From UMGS1613 sp963616135 (GTDB taxonomy: Bacteria > Bacillota_I > Bacilli_A > RF39 > UBA660): DNA of 24,048 bases. Where the stretch lies: assembly GCA_963616135.1 (NCBI GenBank), contig CAVEJT010000013.1, positions 1-24,048 on the forward strand. Reading direction: 5' to 3'. This document shows positions 22,032 through 24,048 of the stretch, piece by piece. Below the pieces are notes generated by a model. It was not told the origin of the DNA, made no database searches, and saw nothing but the letters and a program-made list of their open reading frames with translations. The translations under genes were made by a program, and so were the position numbers. Within the stretch, counting starts at the first letter, position 1, and the number at the start of each line of letters is the position of its first letter.

Positions 22032-22727
22032 ATGTACGTATATGGAAAAAATGTTGCTTTAGAATACTTAAATGGAAATAAAAAAATAGAAAAGGCTTTC
22101 ATTCAAGATAAATTTAATGAATATGAAATACTTAACAAGTTAAAAAATAAAGGCATTATGGTACAAGCTTTATCTAAATATGATATGGATAAGAAAGTAA
22201 ATGGGTTGCACCAAGGGATAGTATTAAGTGTTCCTGATTATAAATATAGTACTTTAGATGATATACTTGGATTAGATGATTCATTAATAGTAATGTTAGA
22301 TCATATAGAAGATCCACATAATTTTGGAGCAATTATAAGATCTTGTGAAGCAGCAGGAGTAGATGGAATTATAATACCTCAAGATAGAAGTGTTGAAGTA
22401 AATTCAACTGTAATAAAGACTAGTGTAGGTACTACAGAAAAAATGAAAATAATACGTGTTACTAATTTAGCTAATACTATAAAACTTTTAAAAGATAATG
22501 GATATTGGATATTTGGTACAGATATGAATGGAGAAGATTATACTAAGTTAAATTATAAAGGTAAGACTTGTATAATATGTGGTAATGAAGGTAATGGTAT
22601 GTCTAAATTAGTAAGAGAAAATTGTGATTTTATAGCAAGCATTCCAATGAAAGGTGAGGTAAATAGTTTAAATGCCTCTGTTGCAACTGCTATTGTAGTT
22701 TTTGAAGCAATAAAACAAAGAGGTTAA
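22032..22727 (+). CDS. rlmB: 23S rRNA (guanosine-2'-O-)-methyltransferase RlmB
   Basis: A SPOUT/TrmH-family methyltransferase acting on 23S rRNA. The 231 residues start with the YVYGKNVALEYL substrate-binding domain and continue with the three SPOUT motifs: LDHIEDPHNFGAIIRSCEAAG (motif 1, about 96-116), CIICGNEGNGMS (motif 2) and IPMKGEVNSLNASVATAI (motif 3). These make the knotted SAM site. Length is typical. AAAGGAGG lies at the end of mrnC. Exact target (the G2251-type position in E. coli numbering) is by family; TrmH paralogues cannot be wholly excluded, but position after mrnC supports RlmB. Confidence 0.92.
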   Translation: MYVYGKNVALEYLNGNKKIEKAFIQDKFNEYEILNKLKNKGIMVQALSKYDMDKKVNGLHQGIVLSVPDYKYSTLDDILGLDDSLIVMLDHIEDPHNFGAIIRSCEAAGVDGIIIPQDRSVEVNSTVIKTSVGTTEKMKIIRVTNLANTIKLLKDNGYWIFGTDMNGEDYTKLNYKGKTCIICGNEGNGMSKLVRENCDFIASIPMKGEVNSLNASVATAIVVFEAIKQRG

Positions 22728-22728
22728 T

Positions 22729-23325
22729 ATGGATTATAAAGACTATAATGATTATGAATTAATAGAATATATTAACGAAGGAAATGAAGAAGCTAATAAT
22801 ATATTAATAAAAAAATATGAACCATTAATAATTAAAATAGCTACAAAGATGTTACCTTATTGTAAAAATAATGGACTTGAAAAAAATGATTTAATACAAG
22901 AAGGTATGATTGGATTAAGTCATGCTTTAGATAGATATCAAGAACAAAAAGACACATTGTTTTATACATATGCTAAAACTTGTATAGAAAGAAAGATAAT
23001 AAGTGTTGTAATAGGTTCTAATAGAAATAAAAATAAAATACTAAATGAATCAATTTCTTATGATGATGAAGAAAATTTATTATTAAAATTTATAAGTGAT
23101 ACAAATCAAACTCCAGAAGAAGCTGTTCTTAATGTAGCAATAGAAGAAGATTTAGTAAGTAGAATTAATAAAGTTTTAACTGATTTAGAACAACAAGTAT
23201 TTACACTTTTAATAAATGGGTTTAAATATAAAGAAATAGCTGAAATATTAGATAAAGATCAAAAATCTATAGATAATGCAATACAAAGAATAAAAAATAA
23301 AATAAAAAAAGAATTAAAAAAATAA
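22729..23325 (+). CDS. sigH: RNA polymerase sigma factor, SigH type
   Basis: The 198 residues contain sigma region 2 (NILIKKYEPLIIKIATKM, then DLIQEGMIGLSHALDRY, the core-binding and -10 parts) and region 4 (LTDLEQQVFTLLINGFKYKE onward, with helix-turn-helix IAEILDKDQKSIDNAIQRI). The pattern follows Bacillus SigH closely, including the final KSIDNAIQRIK. Bacillus has the order mrnC-rlmB-yacP-sigH; here yacP is missing and sigH starts one base after rlmB. SigH directs early sporulation and competence genes in Bacillus and competence genes in Staphylococcus. The nearest downstream + strand gene here is a type IV prepilin-like gene. The stop codon overlaps the left arm of the terminator. Confidence 0.88.
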   Translation: MDYKDYNDYELIEYINEGNEEANNILIKKYEPLIIKIATKMLPYCKNNGLEKNDLIQEGMIGLSHALDRYQEQKDTLFYTYAKTCIERKIISVVIGSNRNKNKILNESISYDDEENLLLKFISDTNQTPEEAVLNVAIEEDLVSRINKVLTDLEQQVFTLLINGFKYKEIAEILDKDQKSIDNAIQRIKNKIKKELKK

Positions 23326-23356
23326 AGAAGGTTTATTTGAATTTTAATCCTTCTTT
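23324..23356. terminator. Bidirectional terminator between sigH and the helix-turn-helix gene
   Basis: An 8-bp stem AAAGAAGG / CCTTCTTT (23324-23331 with 23349-23356) has Ts on the + side and As on the other, so it can serve both converging genes. The sigH stop and the last codons of the minus-strand gene lie inside it. Confidence 0.65.
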
Positions 23357-23551
23357 TCCTTTTTCTTTATATTTTTTTAACCATCTTCTAACAGTAGATG
23401 GATATGTTTTATAGTATCTAGCTGCAGGTTTATTACCATATTTTAAAGCATAATTTATCATATCTAATAGTATTTTCTCTTTTTCTTCTTTACTTTTGTT
23501 TTTATATAAATCCTTTTCTTCAACATCATATAATTTAAATTCTGTAGACAT
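23333..23551 (-). CDS. Small helix-turn-helix protein, transposase N-terminus-like
   Basis: The only minus-strand gene, 72 residues. After an acidic, helical half, the part NYALKYGNKPAARYYKTYPS, followed by TVRRWLKKYKEKGKEGL, has the form of the helix-turn-helix found at the N-terminus of IS3/IS481-type transposases (commonly A-x-x-x-G-V-S-x-x-T-V-x-R-W-x-K-R-Y-x-E-x-G-x-x-G-L). Nothing resembling a catalytic DDE domain lies nearby, so it may be a transposase remnant or a domesticated DNA-binding protein. AGGTGAT precedes the ATG and a good extended -10 lies upstream, so it is probably expressed. It diverges from the leader/pilin unit and could regulate it; that is speculation from position. 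Confidence 0.65.
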   Translation of the reverse strand: MSTEFKLYDVEEKDLYKNKSKEEKEKILLDMINYALKYGNKPAARYYKTYPSTVRRWLKKYKEKGKEGLKFK

Positions 23552-23580
23552 ATAATCACCTATACTTTTAATCTATATAA

Positions 23581-23589
23581 ATTATATCA
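23581..23589 (-). promoter_or_regulatory. Extended -10 promoter of the helix-turn-helix gene
   Basis: On the minus strand this reads TGATATAAT, identical to the -10 regions at 1185-1193 and 17518-17526. It lies about 29 bases before the start codon. Confidence 0.5.
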
Positions 23590-23694
23590 TATTTTAAAAA
23601 AAATTAATGCAAAGTAATAAATTGTTTTTTAGAAATGCAACAATAAATTTATATTTTTCATCTTTGTTTTCTATTTTTAGTTTACCATTACATA

Positions 23695-23723
23695 TTGACT
23701 ATATATCTAAAATAATATATACT
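23695..23723 (+). promoter_or_regulatory. Promoter of the leader/pilin unit
   Basis: TTGACT (23695-23700), a 17-bp spacer, TATACT (23718-23723). Predicted transcription starts near 23730, 18 bases before the leader ATG. The stretch between 23590 and 23694 holds no gene that I can see. Confidence 0.65.
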
Positions 23724-23747
23724 TAACATAGTAAAGGTAGTGGTAGT

Positions 23748-23819
23748 ATGATCGAGATATCATTAAGAAAAAGCAATAAAAATAACACCTGGGGGGGGGG
23801 GTATCTAGTTATACTATAA
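23748..23819 (+). CDS. Short leader ORF containing a poly-G tract
   Basis: ATG 23748 opens a 23-codon frame: 14 residues rich in Lys, Asn and Ser, then W-G-G-G made by the G tract, then YLVIL and TAA at 23817-23819. AAAGGTAGTGG upstream gives a plausible ribosome site. The stop lies 16 bases before the terminator hairpin. One extra G would extend the frame to 34 codons, ending at TAG 23849-23851 within the left arm of that hairpin. One G fewer, or two more, would stop at TAG 23806-23808. The start codon lies in a small hairpin (ATGAT / ATCAT, 23748-23763). I infer a regulatory leader peptide; translation is unproven. Confidence 0.4.
   Translation: MIEISLRKSNKNNTWGGGYLVIL
23791..23801 (+). 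repeat. Homopolymer of 11 G, candidate slippage (phase-variation) tract
   Basis: Eleven consecutive G in a window where runs of even five G are absent. It sits inside the leader ORF, between the promoter and the terminator before the pilin-like gene. Tracts of this length slip readily during replication. Confidence 0.9.
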
Positions 23820-23835
23820 TACTATTAGAATACGT

Positions 23836-23884
23836 AAACACAAAGGTCTAGAGAATAAAACTCTAGGTTTCTTTGTGTTTTTTT
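23836..23884 (+). terminator. Strong terminator/attenuator before the pilin-like gene
   Basis: A two-part stem: AAACACAAAG / CTTTGTGTTT (23836-23845 with 23871-23880) and CTAGAG / CTCTAG (23848-23853 with 23861-23866), with a small internal loop between them and the apical loop AATAAAA, then a T run to 23884. All 16 pairs are Watson-Crick, more than in any other hairpin in the window. It lies downstream of a promoter and 41 bases upstream of the pilin-like ATG. I see no second promoter between them, so pilin expression should require read-through. Confidence 0.82.
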
Positions 23885-23924
23885 GCATACCTTTACAAAA
23901 ATAAAATCAAGAAGGAGGAAACAT

Positions 23925-24048
23925 ATGAAAAGAAAAGGATTTACATTAATAGAATTACTAGCAGTCATAGTAATACTTGCGATAATCGCATTAATAGCTA
24001 CACCAATAGTACTAAATATAATAGAGAATAGTAAAGATTCAAGTAATA
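23925..24048 (+). CDS. Type IV prepilin-like protein (partial, cut by window end)
   Basis: Only the first 41 codons are present. They begin MKRKG-FTLIELLAVIVILAI, the class III prepilin signal: a short basic leader, the cleavage glycine before Phe, Glu at +5 of the mature chain, and a hydrophobic helix ending ATPIVLNIIENSK. A PilD/ComC-type peptidase would cut after the glycine and methylate the Phe. Such subunits build type IV pili, competence pseudopili or secretion pseudopili; the missing part would decide. GAAGGAGG (23911-23918) is an excellent ribosome site. The gene lies behind the poly-G leader and the terminator at 23836-23884. Confidence 0.9.
   Translation, partial: MKRKGFTLIELLAVIVILAIIALIATPIVLNIIENSKDSSN

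Noticed and set aside
23815..23820. TATAAT just behind the G tract as a separate promoter
   Set aside because: The place for a -35 box falls within the G run and there is no TGn; I keep it only as an alternative explanation in the poly-G finding.

Overview
The window is a very AT-rich stretch with Bacillota-type gene families and gene order: HU, enolase, SpoIIIE/FtsK, RecA, RNase Y, MrnC, a SigH-type sigma factor, and GGAGG ribosome binding sites. I infer a small-genome, walled, gut-type member of the Bacilli (RF39-like or Erysipelotrichia-like). This is inference, since no rRNA gene is present. Of 27 complete genes, 22 end in TAA, 4 in TAG and 1 in TGA. No gene has an internal TGA, and all tryptophans use TGG. 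Except for one small gene near the right end, everything reads on the + strand.

Positions 1-1160 hold a decayed HIT-family remnant, a nucleotide pyrophosphohydrolase gene, and HU with its own promoter and terminator. Positions 1165-4760 form one operon: a YehR/DUF1307-like lipoprotein, murD, an unknown gene that overlaps both neighbours, and enolase. Positions 4800-9600 are a division and cell-shape block: ftsK, a SPOR-domain membrane protein in the place of spoIIB, radC, mreC and mreD. mreB is absent here and maf lies elsewhere. Positions 9600-13150 hold a Tim44-like membrane protein, recA with a LexA-type box, and rny with a 5' hairpin.

rplS (with a probable L19 leader) and lepB come next. 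In many Bacillota rbgA follows directly, but here about 6.6 kb intervene (14173-20732). This stretch holds a DUF3419/BtaA-like transferase, a long coiled-coil protein, a collagen-like surface protein, maf, two RhuM paralogues, and a broken serine-recombinase tail between them. The two rhuM genes carry similar imperfect hairpins at the same position of the reading frame. Core genes resume with rbgA-mrnC-rlmB-sigH.

The right end is the most unusual part. Beyond sigH and a small helix-turn-helix gene on the minus strand, a promoter reads into a short leader ORF containing a run of 11 G in otherwise very AT-rich DNA. A strong terminator follows, and then a type IV prepilin-like gene cut by the window edge. 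The number of Gs decides whether leader translation stops before the terminator or inside its left arm. This suggests a phase-variable attenuator controlling pilin-like genes.
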